Shown one piece after another: positions 42,201 through 50,142 of a stretch of DNA of 64,000 nucleotides. A program made the position numbers and the translations under genes. Position 1 is the stretch's first letter. The number at the start of each line of letters is the position of its first letter. This stretch comes from Chrysemys picta bellii (lineage: Eukaryota > Chordata > Testudines > Emydidae): positions 58,247,439-58,311,438 of the forward strand of contig NC_088800.1 in the NCBI RefSeq assembly GCF_011386835.1. Reading direction: 5' to 3'. The notes below the pieces were generated by a model, which was not told the DNA's origin, did no database searches, and saw only the letters and a program-made list of their open reading frames with translations.

Positions 42201-43204
42201 GAATCCTCGGGGCCGGAGGCCAGACGCCTCTCCAGCTCCAAGACCTCCCGCTCCAACTGCCCTATCAGCGCATCTCGCCGCCGGCTGGCGCCCCGGGTGT
42301 AGTTCCGGCAGAAGAGCCGCGCGCGGACCTTCCCCACGTCCCACCACCGCCGCGCCGAGGGAAAGGCGCGCCGCTGCCCCCGCCAGGCCAGCCAGAACTC
42401 CCGGAAGGATGCCACGAAGCCCACGTCCTCCAGCAAACTATTATTAAAATGCCAATAGGCCGGCCCCGGCCGCTCGGAACTGAGAGAAGCCGTCACGGTC
42501 ACCAGATGGTGATCCGAGAACGGGGCCGGCCGGACGCTGGAGGCATGGGCCCGCGCCAGATGAAAGCGGGACAGATAGATCCGGTCCAACCGGGAGTGGC
42601 GCGACCGGTCGTCCTCCACCCGGACATAGGTGAAGGTGGTGTCGTCGTCCGGGTGGTGTTCGCGCCAGACGTCCACCAGGGAGTGATGGTCTACAATCTC
42701 CCTGAGGACGCCCGCGGCCGCCTGGGAATTTTCAAGCCCGGAGCGGTCCCGGTCCTCGAGGGTGGTGTTAAAGTCCCCGCCCAGGACCAGGCACTCGCGA
42801 GAATCCAGAGTGCCGAGGAAGGCCGCCGCCCGCTGATAGAAAGGCACTCGTTCCAGGCCCGCGTTCGGGGCATAGACGTTGACCAAGTTCAGAACCAGCC
42901 CCTCCACACGGGCCCGGACGTGCAGCAGGCGGCCCGGCACGACCTCGGCGACCCCCAGCACCTCAGGCCGCAGCCCCGGGGAGAACAGGGTGGCCACCCC
43001 AGCCGAATGGGCGCTGAGGTGGCTAAAATAAACCCCGTCTCCCCACTCCAGCCGCCAGCTAGCCTCGACGGCCGGAGCCGTGTGGGTCTCCTGCAGGAAA
43101 ATCACAGAGTACCCCCCCTCCCGAAGGAAGGAGAGCACCTGGCTCCTGCGGAGACCCACCCTACAGCCCCGAGTGTTCAGCGATGCAAAGGTGGTAACTG
43201 TCAT
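39284..43204 (-). CDS. ORF2, Tx1-like endonuclease/reverse transcriptase, copy B
   Basis: 1306 aa with the same endonuclease motifs, RT motifs (including YADD) and C-terminal CCHC finger as copy A. I count ten amino-acid differences from copy A: T65A, Q275R, N572D, I577V, V759A, P776L, A892T, R968H, N1074H and I1212L. None falls in a catalytic motif. The start overlaps the ORF1 stop as ATGA at 43201-43204. Nothing seen would prevent function. Confidence 0.95.
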   Translation of the reverse strand: MTVTTFASLNTRGCRVGLRRSQVLSFLREGGYSVIFLQETHTAPAVEASWRLEWGDGVYFSHLSAHSAGVATLFSPGLRPEVLGVAEVVPGRLLHVRARVEGLVLNLVNVYAPNAGLERVPFYQRAAAFLGTLDSRECLVLGGDFNTTLEDRDRSGLENSQAAAGVLREIVDHHSLVDVWREHHPDDDTTFTYVRVEDDRSRHSRLDRIYLSRFHLARAHASSVRPAPFSDHHLVTVTASLSSERPGPAYWHFNNSLLEDVGFVASFREFWLAWRGQRRAFPSARRWWDVGKVRARLFCRNYTRGASRRRDALIGQLEREVLELERRLASGPEDSPLCAAYREKREELRALEDHRARGAFVRSRIRLLREMDRGSRFFYALEKRRGAKKHVTCLLAEDGVPLTDPEEMRDRARAFYAALFSPDPTDAEARRVLWTELPTVSAGDRDRLELPLSLAEFSAALRLMPTNKSPGMDGLTVEFYRVFWDVLGPDLVTVWAESLQGGVLPLSCRRAVLALLPKKGDLRDLRNWRPVSLLSTDYKVVAKAISLRLGSVLADVVHPDQTYTVPGRSIFDNLYLVRDLLELGRRDGLSFALLSLDQEKAFDRMDHGYLLGTLRAFGFGPQFVGFLQVLYAEAECLVKLNWTLTEPVSFGRGVRQGCPLSGQLYALAIEPFLCLLRRRLAGLVLREPELRLVLSAYADDVLLVVQDPADLVRVEACQAVYSAASSARVNWVKSSGLVVGDGWQAGSLPPALQAIRWSAGPLLYLGVYLSATHPSLSENWLDLEARVRERLRRWTGLLRCLSLRGRALVLNQLVLSMLWHRLNTLSPAPELLARLQRIALEFFWPGLHWVSAGVLSLPLEEGGQGLVCLRSQVHVFRLQALQRLLYGAGSPTWSTLAHAFLRRLRGLRYDRQLLFLHPRGLPRDLSELPVFYQDLLRTWKLFSATRSTVATEGVDLLAEPLLHNPDLHVQVAESPSVSRRLVLAETTRVGDLLDYTRGDWVDPRALGRRMGLSTLATPLRVLQEVGAALSPLALGFLWRALREGAPRPPLTPGPPDLFLGPLFREPPRLPRSHHPSRLHTLQPVRFRTASRDHLYTLVLHTLHHLTLVSRPDTKWRDYLLPVEGEEPRWASLYSTLVPRPAGDIGWRLLHGAVSTGVYLARFTPIPEACPFCGIRETLAHAYLECARLQPLFRLLQNLLLRFWLHFSPHLFLYAHPVRGPTKSRDLLVNLFLALAKLTIYNTREKMLDEGVLCDCGAYFHTSLVSRLRAEFHWAASAGSLATFEEQWALSGVLCSVSPSGSLILNL
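43201..43204 (-). promoter_or_regulatory. ATGA stop/start overlap, copy B
   Basis: The same four-base overlap of ORF1 stop and ORF2 start as in copy A, conserved between the two copies. Confidence 0.85.
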
Positions 43205-45942
43205 GCGGAGGGCTGGGGCAGATCCTCACGGGCGGAGGGACCATCGGCCCCCAGCGGGCCCCGCAAGATCCCGGTTTCGACTCCGAAGGTCAAAAGGGAG
43301 TCGCGGAATCTGCGGGCCCGCCGATAGGCCGCGATGTCCCGCCGACCGGACCCCCGCCCCTCCCCCAAAAGCGCCTGCACGGCCCGGAGGACGAGATGGA
43401 AGTCCCCCCAGCGCTGAAGGGCGAGCTGCACCTTACCCTGGGAACCACGGGAATCCGATAGAAAGAGGCGCAGCTCATCCCGCAGCACGGAGGGGGAGGC
43501 AGCGGCCAAGCCGCCGCCATCCTCTGGCGGGGCCCCTGAAGGGTCCTCGCAGCCCACGGTGATGGACATACAAGGGGCCGAGTTCCGGCGCTGCTGCGCC
43601 GGGCAGCCCGTCCCCATCCCCGGCAAAGGAGAGGGCGGCTGAGGGAACAACACAGCCCCCACAGTGGCAGGAAGGGGAGACACGAAAACCGCCCCCTGAG
43701 GGTTGTCTGCAGGCAACGGAAATGCGACAACCCCGGGGGCGGCAGTAACACCAGAGGTGGCAGACAGAGACACCTCGGGGACAGGATCTGGGGCAAGGGT
43801 GGGAGTAGGGGCGGGGCTCGAGGCAGGAACAGGGACTTGGGCAGGAGAGGGGACAGGATCAGGGACGGGAGCGGGAACGGGCTCCTCATCTCCCGCTGCC
43901 AAGCCGCTAGACTGCGGCTCCCCTCGGCCAAGGTCAGCATCCGAGGGGACGGAGGCAGCAGGGACAGGGGAAGCCTCAGGGGCAGGAACGATGGAAGGGG
44001 CAAGATCGGGGGCAGGAACCAGCCGCTCAGCAACGGCCGTCGCCCCGAGGGGCTCGGCGGCCGTGCACGAGATGGTAGTCGCGGCCGGGTTGGCAGGTAG
44101 GGCTAAGGGTTCTCCCAGGACTAAGTCGGGAGCGGCAGAGTGGGGCGAGGAACCGGGAGCAGGAGAAGGGGGCGGGACTAAGCCAGCACCCGGATCGGGG
44201 CCCGCTGGCAGAGGGTCGTCCTCCCCCTGGGTAACCGGGGTCAGACCCAGGGCCTCGATCTCATCGAAAATGGAGGCGAAAACGGTCCCCTCGGCCCCGG
44301 CCACCTCCCCGCCAGTCACAGGGACAAAGGCCGCCCCGGCATCGGCGGCGGCGGCCGGGGGGACAGACGGAGCAAGGGCCGGGAGAACCGCTGCTAAAGC
44401 CTCCTCAGGCGTGGGCCCAACAAAAGGGACAGAAGTGTCCCCAGCCGCTGCCACGGCATCCACGGTCTCCATGGCCGGCACCTCCTGCTGGGCATCGTCC
44501 GGGGGCGCGGAAACAGAACTAACAACGTCGGCCCCCCGCGGCATCTTTCGGGGGGCCTGCTCTCCCTCCTCATCAGAGGGGAGGGAGAGAGCCCGCGACC
44601 TGCGGGCGCCGCGCTTCCCCCGGACGGTCACCCAGCCCCCCGAGGTGGAAGAGGAGGTGGAGGGCCGGTCAGCAGGGGCAGGGCCAGAGGGCAAGGGCGA
44701 TGGCTTCGGGGCTTGGGGCGGCAGGGTCGGAGGGACAGCAGGGGAGAGGGAAACCTCCCCCTGGGGCGGGCCCTTCCCCGCGGCCGGCGGAAGCTGCCCC
44801 GCCCTCTCCTCCACATGCCCCGCCGATCCAGGGTCGGCGACGGCAAGGCCCGCCTGCCCGGCCGTCTCCGCGGCCAGAGCGGGAACCGCGGCAGAAGGAG
44901 GAGGGGCGGCGGCAGCAGCAGTGTCCGAACCGCCAGGGTTGCCGGCGATGACAGGGCCGGCACCCTCCCGGGCCCCGGGGGTCTCGGACGCCCCTCCAGG
45001 CCGGGCCAGGGGACAGTCCCTCCGGACATGCCCCGGCGCCCGGCAGAGGAAGCACCGGGCCTCCCCCGTCGAATAATGGACCCGATAATGGGCCCCCCGG
45101 TAGGGCACCAGGAAGGACCCCTCGAGCGCCACTCCGGCACCCGCCGCCGGTGGCAGCTGAAGCTGGACCTGCCGGCGGAAAGACAGGATGTGCCGGAGGG
45201 CAGGGTCCTTACAGCCCAATGAAAGAGAGCTCAGAATGGAAATGGGCTTCCCCAGGGTGGAGAGGGCCGGCAACAGGGCGGCGTTGGGGAGGTAGGGCGG
45301 GACAGAGGTCAAGAGCACCCGTACGCCCAGGTCCTCCAGGGGTTCCAAAGGCACAAACACGCCCCCCACCGCCAGGCCTCGTTCCACCGCCTCCTGCGCG
45401 GCGGCCACCGACGCCAGGAAGAACACGGCCTTCCCGTACATCTTGGAGGCCGCCACGATGGCCGTAGGCCCCACCACCCTCGCCAACGCCCGCACATAAG
45501 TCTCAATGTGGGGCGAGGCAGGCACCAAATGGCAACGGACGCCATGCCTCCTAGTCAGCGAGGGGAAGGGGCCGTGGTCACCAGGGACAGGTCCAGAGGC
45601 GGCGGTCGGGGCGGACGACGCGGCGGCACGCAAAGAGGCGGCGGCCACCTGGGCGTATGCTCTGGGGGCCGGAGGTGGAGCACCACCAGAGCTGGTGGAA
45701 GGGACGGCAGGAGAGGGAGGGGCCGCGGCCGGTGTCGGGGCCGCAGCGGGGACCGTAGCCCCGCCCGCAGGAGGTCTGGCTCCACGGGCAGGGCCCTTGC
45801 CCTTCTTCCTCCCTTGGCCCTTCCTGCCGGTGGAGGGGGCAGCCGTGGCAGCGGCAGTATCCGGGACAGGGCCAGCCGAGGGGCCGGCCACTGGGGTGGG
45901 CGGGGGTGCAGGGGCAGGGGCAGGGGCAGAGTCCCCCGCCAT
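43201..45942 (-). CDS. ORF1, zinc-knuckle nucleic-acid-binding protein, copy B
   Basis: 913 aa from the ATG at 45942, two residues shorter than copy A because one PAPA unit in the N-terminal Pro/Ala run is missing. The zinc knuckle lies at about 297-310 and is identical to copy A. About a dozen substitutions separate the copies, most of them in the low-complexity C-terminal half (for example SVTVG to SITVG, and the last residues QPFA to QPSA). Confidence 0.88.
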   Translation of the reverse strand: MAGDSAPAPAPAPPPTPVAGPSAGPVPDTAAATAAPSTGRKGQGRKKGKGPARGARPPAGGATVPAAAPTPAAAPPSPAVPSTSSGGAPPPAPRAYAQVAAASLRAAASSAPTAASGPVPGDHGPFPSLTRRHGVRCHLVPASPHIETYVRALARVVGPTAIVAASKMYGKAVFFLASVAAAQEAVERGLAVGGVFVPLEPLEDLGVRVLLTSVPPYLPNAALLPALSTLGKPISILSSLSLGCKDPALRHILSFRRQVQLQLPPAAGAGVALEGSFLVPYRGAHYRVHYSTGEARCFLCRAPGHVRRDCPLARPGGASETPGAREGAGPVIAGNPGGSDTAAAAAPPPSAAVPALAAETAGQAGLAVADPGSAGHVEERAGQLPPAAGKGPPQGEVSLSPAVPPTLPPQAPKPSPLPSGPAPADRPSTSSSTSGGWVTVRGKRGARRSRALSLPSDEEGEQAPRKMPRGADVVSSVSAPPDDAQQEVPAMETVDAVAAAGDTSVPFVGPTPEEALAAVLPALAPSVPPAAAADAGAAFVPVTGGEVAGAEGTVFASIFDEIEALGLTPVTQGEDDPLPAGPDPGAGLVPPPSPAPGSSPHSAAPDLVLGEPLALPANPAATTISCTAAEPLGATAVAERLVPAPDLAPSIVPAPEASPVPAASVPSDADLGRGEPQSSGLAAGDEEPVPAPVPDPVPSPAQVPVPASSPAPTPTLAPDPVPEVSLSATSGVTAAPGVVAFPLPADNPQGAVFVSPLPATVGAVLFPQPPSPLPGMGTGCPAQQRRNSAPCMSITVGCEDPSGAPPEDGGGLAAASPSVLRDELRLFLSDSRGSQGKVQLALQRWGDFHLVLRAVQALLGEGRGSGRRDIAAYRRARRFRDSLLTFGVETGILRGPLGADGPSAREDLPQPSA

Positions 45943-47332
45943 TACAACCTGCAGCCGCGCCTCCCCTCTAGGCAAAAGACAAAACGAGGGAAAGGCAACC
46001 ACCCCCCCCCCGCTAGGCTGCAGGCTGGGGAGGAGGGTACCAATGGAGAGGGCACACAGGAGCGAAAAGAGAGGGGTGAGGCACAGGTACCAAAAAAAGA
46101 AAGCCGGCTTCCCCGGCTACACTGGGGCAGGGGGGGGGGGACTACAACAGTGAAAGGGGGGGGGTGAACAGTGCAAAAGGGGGGGGGGCAACAAAACGGG
46201 GGTACAAGCGCGCGCGGGGGGGCGAAGGGGGGGGGTGCACCGAAGCAGCGACTCGAAAACAGAATGGAATGTCCAGCCAGCTGCAGCCCAAGGACAAGGA
46301 GGGGTAGGAGGAAAAACTCCAGCCAGCCGCAGCCCAAGGACAGGGCCGGGAACACGGCCAGCAGGCTAGGAACCGAGGGGGGGGGGGAATGGGCACCAAA
46401 AAAAAATAAACCGAAGGGGCTCAAAAGGAGGGGGGTAAAATAGGGCCAACTAATACAAAGGGGGCTACAGGGAGGGGACCCCACCAGTGAAACGTAGTTG
46501 GGGGGCAGGAGAAGTCCAGGGCGGGGGAAAAGGTGCACCCACAGCGTTCGCGAAGCGCAGGCTCTGCCGTTCACTGCTGCAAGTAAACAGTCCCGGACGA
46601 TGGAAATGGCGGGGGGAGCAAACAGCCCCGCCGAGGGTCGAAAAGCAGGTCCAGGTGGCACGCGGGGCGGTGGAGGGGTTGTCGGCAGCTGTCGGCGGTG
46701 GGGGTGGTGGTAGAGGGGGAGCAGATGGACGAAGGGGGGGGGCACCGCACCCCCCCACACACCCCCTTCAACAGTCCGCTACGGGGGACGGGATAGCAGG
46801 CTCCCAAGTCGACCTCGGAGCTTCCTGGCAAGCGACGGCTTCCAGTCCGAGGAATTACAAACGAGAGGCTCAGTACCGTCCACACTCCTAACGCGACTGG
46901 GGGCACCACCACCCCAGGAGCAAAGATGGCAAAGTCACTCAAAACACAGTCCTCAAACAACCCCCTCCAAAATCTCCCGAACCAGGGACGCAGTCTCTTC
47001 GCACTCCGCGACGGAGGCAGCGGCTCCCACACAGGAACAACAGCAGCAGCAGCGAGCGGCAGTCAGCCGGCCGGGCAACCGGCCAGGCAGGCAAGCAAGC
47101 AAACAGGTGGGCCCCCAGATGGTATCGGTGGTGGCGTTGGGGGGCCGACGCTTCTCCCTCCGGAGGCGAGGGCGAGGGGGAGGGCAGGCCGGCAAGGCCC
47201 CCCCCTCCGCACTCACTCACTCACTCACGCAGCAGCAGCGGCAGCGGCAGCAACAAGGAGAGCAGCAAGCAGCAGCTGGAGAGGGCCAGGAAAGGCCGGA
47301 GGGAGAAGGGAGCACAGAGAGCTCCTGCAACC
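45943..47332 (-). promoter_or_regulatory. 5' UTR/putative internal promoter of copy B
   Basis: Collinear with the copy A 5' UTR, with the same G-run region (about 46130-46440). It begins, in element sense, at 47332 with GGTTGCAGGAGCTCTCTGTG, the same first bases as copy A. A shared start suggests full-length reverse transcription rather than truncation. Confidence 0.55.
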
Positions 47333-47343
47333 TGTAGTGAGGC
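47333..47343. other. LINE target duplication 3 (TGTAGTGAGGC)
   Basis: The right-hand copy of the 11-mer continues into LTR sequence GGCCTGGGCCCCGACGG. The near-identical string at 48941-48951 shows what an uninterrupted site looks like: TGTAGTGAGGC followed by GGCCTGG. Confidence 0.88.
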
Positions 47344-47450
47344 GGCCTGGGCCCCGACGGCCCCTGAGGGAGAGGAGCCTGAATTGGCACCCAAGTGGGC
47401 GGAGCCACCGCCACCTGTTCCCGCCCCCCGGAAGTCAAGGGGCGGGACAG

Positions 47451-47462
47451 GAAGTATAAGAG
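47451..47462 (+). promoter_or_regulatory. TATA box of the host LTR
   Basis: GAAGTATAAGAG, preceded by GC-box-like GGGGCGGGAC at 47440-47449, is a good LTR core promoter. Transcription would start near 47485. This would leave only about 150 bp of U3, so the LTR has a short U3 and long R/U5. Confidence 0.65.
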
Positions 47463-47519
47463 CCAGGCCCCAGCCCTCAGTTAGAGCCCAGCGGCCGGAG
47501 AGGCCAGACGTGCCGGTGC

Positions 47520-47878
47520 GAGCTCCGGCTAGACCGAGCCTTTCCAGAGCCAGGTATCCCGACGCGGATTGGCCAAGCCTTCCCCAAGCAAGGTACCCTG
47601 ACGTAGACTGGCCGCACTTGCCCCGAGCACGGTACCCCGACGAGGGGCCCGAGCGCCCCCCTGACCGGAGACCGGAGGAGCGACCCGACCCAGACGACCC
47701 TCTGCGAGCTGAGGAACCCATGGTGTGGGACCCCGCTGTCGAGCCCGGCGAGGAGCAGGTACCAATGGAGGGGGAAATGGAAAGCAGCCCGGGGGTAGCT
47801 GACCCCAGTCTGGCTACAGCAGAGGAGCCAATGTCGGTGTGTTGCGGTCAGGACCCCACCGACACAGCGGCAGACTAA
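47520..47878 (+). other. Open frame in LTR with a 13-residue repeat
   Basis: The frame is open from before 47384 to the stop at 47878, but its first ATG is at 47720, leaving only 52 aa ([13 protein letters not shown]...). Upstream in the same frame three near-copies of a 39-bp unit encode [20 protein letters not shown] and RARYPDEG (about 47550-47647). I do not recognise the peptide, and coding is not established. Confidence 0.4.
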
Positions 47879-47999
47879 CTGCCGCTCTTAGGGCCCCGGG
47901 CTGGGACACAGTGGAGTGGGTGGGCCTGTGTCCCCCCTGCCACCCCACTTAACGGGTGGCAGCCTCCCCCTCCAGCCAGCGCTCTGGCACCGCAACTGA

Positions 48000-48790
48000 G
48001 CTATTGTTTGCTGCCCTGAAGGAGTGCTTGTTGCCCCACCCTGACTGAGGGTCTGGGGCGTCCCGAGTTTGTCCGTGCTCAGTTCCTGATACCCAGACCT
48101 GAGCCCGAACCCCTGAACTATTATTTGTTGCCCCGCCCTGACTGAGGGCCAGGGCCTACTAACTCTGTTTGGGGCTCAGCCTGCAGGAAGGTCCTGAGCC
48201 CCTGAACTATTGGTGGTTGCCCCGCCCTGACTGAGGGCCTGGGCCTACTAACTCTGCCTGGGCTCAGCCTGCAGGAAGGTCCTGAGCCCCTGGACTATTG
48301 TTTGTTGCCCCGCCCTGACTGAGGGCCTGGGCCTACTAACTCTGCCTGGGCTCAGCCTGCAGGAAGGTCCTAAGCCCCTGGACTATTGTTTGTTGCCCCG
48401 CCCTGACTGAGGGCCGGGCCTTAACTCCTGACTTTACTGCTCAACCTGAAGGAAGGTTCTGAGCCCCCTGGACCATTGTGTGCTGCCCCGCCCTGATTGA
48501 GGGCCGGGCCTGAACCCCTGACTTTACTGCTCAGCCTGAAGGAAGGTTCTGAGCCCCCTGGACTATTGTGTGCTGCCCCGCCCTGATTGAGGGCCGGGCC
48601 TGAACCCCTGACTTTACTGCTCAGCCTGAAGGAAGGTTCTGAGCGCCCTGGACTATTGGGGGTTGCCCTCCCCTGAATAAGGGCCTAGGACGTCCTGAGT
48701 TTGTCAGGGCTCAGCTCCTGATCCACGGAGCTGAGCACCCGAACTATTGTTTATTGCCCCGCCCTGAGCTAGCGCGGGGGCTTGACTGAC
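48000..48790. repeat. About 90-bp minisatellite inside the LTR
   Basis: The phrase CTGAACTATTGTTTGTTGCC or a close variant recurs at 48113, 48202, 48290, 48378, 48468, 48558, 48648 and about 48738, with a spacing of 88-91 bases. Each unit also contains CCCCGCCCTGACTGAGGGCC. Two subtypes alternate in blocks (a CCTACTAACTCTG type and then a CTGACTTTACTGC type), which suggests local amplification of sub-arrays. Confidence 0.9.
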
Positions 48791-48940
48791 TTTGTAATCC
48801 CCAGCTCCGGCAGTGAGGACCGGAGCCCGGGCCTGAGTTACTGCCGGACCCTGACGGAGAGCAGGAGCTCATTGCAGAGGCCGTGTACCTTTGGCCTAGT
48901 CCCTGCCAGAGGGGCGGAACCCTGAGACCGATCCAGGCCG

Positions 48941-49006
48941 TGTAGTGAGGCGGCCTGGCCCCCGACGGCCCCTGAGAGGGCCCGACCCCCGCACCGGACG
49001 TTTACA
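48941..49006. repeat. Terminal 66-bp segment repeating the LTR start
   Basis: TGTAGTGAGGCGGCCTGG and the next 20 or so bases match the LTR 5' end at 47333-47378; similarity then fades and the segment ends in GTTTACA. It is either an internal duplication of the LTR start or a very short direct terminal repeat of a compact element. Confidence 0.75.
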
Positions 49007-49011
49007 AGGGG
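49007..49011. other. Right 5-bp target duplication of the host LTR (AGGGG)
   Basis: Partner of 30915-30919, directly after the terminal TTTACA. Confidence 0.75.
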
Positions 49012-49152
49012 CAAGTCAAATAATGCCTGTGACTTTTAGGCACAGCTCACAGCGCCAAGCAAAACCCTTGTCCCATCCTCCCCCACTCTTGCTCCACTGG
49101 GATCTGCCATCCAAACCCCTTGCTTAGTGAGTGCAGTTCAGTTGAGGGTGAC

Positions 49153-49422
49153 CAGTGCTTAATTTGTAATGAAAGAGGTGCTGGGGCTCAAGCAAGTTTT
49201 TTACTTTCATAACTGATGTGACAAGCCCGGAGCTATGAACTGCGAAGCCTAGAGGTGCCAGGGCTCAGCTCTAGGGTGACCAGATGTCCCGATTTTATAG
49301 GGACAGTCCCAATTTTTGGGTCTTTTTCTTATATAGGCTCCTATTACCCCCCCACCCGTGTCCTGATTTTTCACACTTGCTGTCTGGTCACCCTACTCAG
49401 CTCTGGCAAAAATTAAGCATTG
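49153..49422. mobile_element. hAT-type MITE hosting a second MITE
   Basis: The termini CAGTGCTTAATTTG and CAAAAATTAAGCATTG are inverted repeats, and perfect 8-bp direct repeats AGGGTGAC flank them at 49145-49152 and 49423-49430. The 124-bp element at 49272-49395 plus its 8-bp duplication are inserted inside; without them this MITE is 138 bp. Confidence 0.85.
49272..49395. mobile_element. 124-bp hAT-type MITE, copy 1 (nested)
   Basis: Ends TAGGGTGACCAGA and TCTGGTCACCCTA are (near-)perfect inverted repeats. Perfect 8-bp target duplications CTCAGCTC lie at 49264-49271 and 49396-49403. No coding capacity. Confidence 0.92.
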
Positions 49423-50010
49423 AGGGTGACCCCCTCAGTCAGGACAGGCTAAGTACAGTTCTGCTGCCCTTTACTCCAACCATAAGGAGAACAACATTTT
49501 GTGACCACCCCCCCCCACATTCAATACTAAAATGATTTGTAACCCAGTACCAGCCAGAATTGATCACTTGGGCAGCACAGCTCTGTCTGCTGGATACCTA
49601 GGCAGAGTAGGTGTGTTCATGTAAATACAGTCTGGTCCTGAAGCTTCCCCCCTCCCCTGGCTCATCACTAGCTGTCAGGGAGAGCTCATTCAGACCTTGC
49701 TTACAAATCATTTGAAATTATAAGGCTGGCCAACATTGCTGAAATGAATGTGCCAGCATTGTCAGAAAAAACAAGAGCCATGTGAAGAAGCCAGTCTTTG
49801 GTCATACTTTGCAACCCATTATACTTTTTCAGGTCCAAGTATTTTCTCATACTGTACATGCTTTTAAAGTGTGTATTAATGTTTCAATTTCAATTCAAAT
49901 TTCCAACCAATGACTAAATTGGCAACACTGTAACTAGTTGACCACTTGTGTGTGTGGGTGTGTGTGTGGGGGGGGAGGGGTTGAGGAAATTCAGGGGGTG
50001 GGATTGCACC

Positions 50011-50134
50011 TAGGGTGACCAGATGTCCCGATTTTATAGGGACCATCCCAATATTTGGGGCTTTTTCTTATATAGGCTCCTATTACCCCCTCACCCCCAT
50101 CCTGATTTTTCACATTTGCTGTCTGGTCACCCTA
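50011..50134. mobile_element. 124-bp hAT-type MITE, copy 2
   Basis: Same ends and length as copy 1, with only a few differences in between. Perfect 8-bp target duplications ATTGCACC lie at 50003-50010 and 50135-50142. Two copies within 740 bp suggest a very abundant or locally transposing family. Confidence 0.92.
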
Positions 50135-50142
50135 ATTGCACC

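Larger units (their letters stand above)
39141..47332 (-). mobile_element. Tx1-like non-LTR retrotransposon, copy B, full length
   Basis: 8192 bp on the minus strand, with the same order as copy A: 5' UTR 47332-45943, ORF1 45942-43201, ORF2 43204-39284 and 3' UTR 39283-39141. The two copies are nearly identical throughout, including the UTRs. Length differences come from homopolymers, a 6-bp PAPA-coding difference in ORF1 and a shorter ACTC array (about 47211-47228). Both ORFs are open. Confidence 0.92.
30920..49006 (+). mobile_element. LTR (Gypsy/ERV-like) disrupted by two tandem LINEs
   Basis: Ends are TG at 30920 and CA at 49006, with 5-bp AGGGG repeats outside. Without the LINEs the LTR is about 1.67 kb (47333-49006). 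Its left end is interrupted after TGTAGTGAGGC; the remainder resumes at 47333 with the duplicated target and GGCCTGGG. A TATA box (GAAGTATAAGAG) lies at 47451-47462. Downstream are a GC-rich segment with a 39-bp repeat and then a 90-bp minisatellite. The final 66 bp (48941-49006) again start TGTAGTGAGGCGGCCTGG. No gag-pol is present, so a solo LTR is the simplest reading. Orientation is taken from the TATA box. Confidence 0.7.

Noticed and set aside
30931..47332. Tandem LINE pair as a satellite or gene duplication
   Set aside because: The 11-bp target copies at each junction and the complete 5' and 3' ends fit two retrotransposition events better, although unequal crossing-over within a target-flanked element remains possible.
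48000..48790. CRISPR-like array
   Set aside because: The units are about 90 bp and similar throughout, with no alternation of repeat and unique spacer; this is a minisatellite in an LTR.
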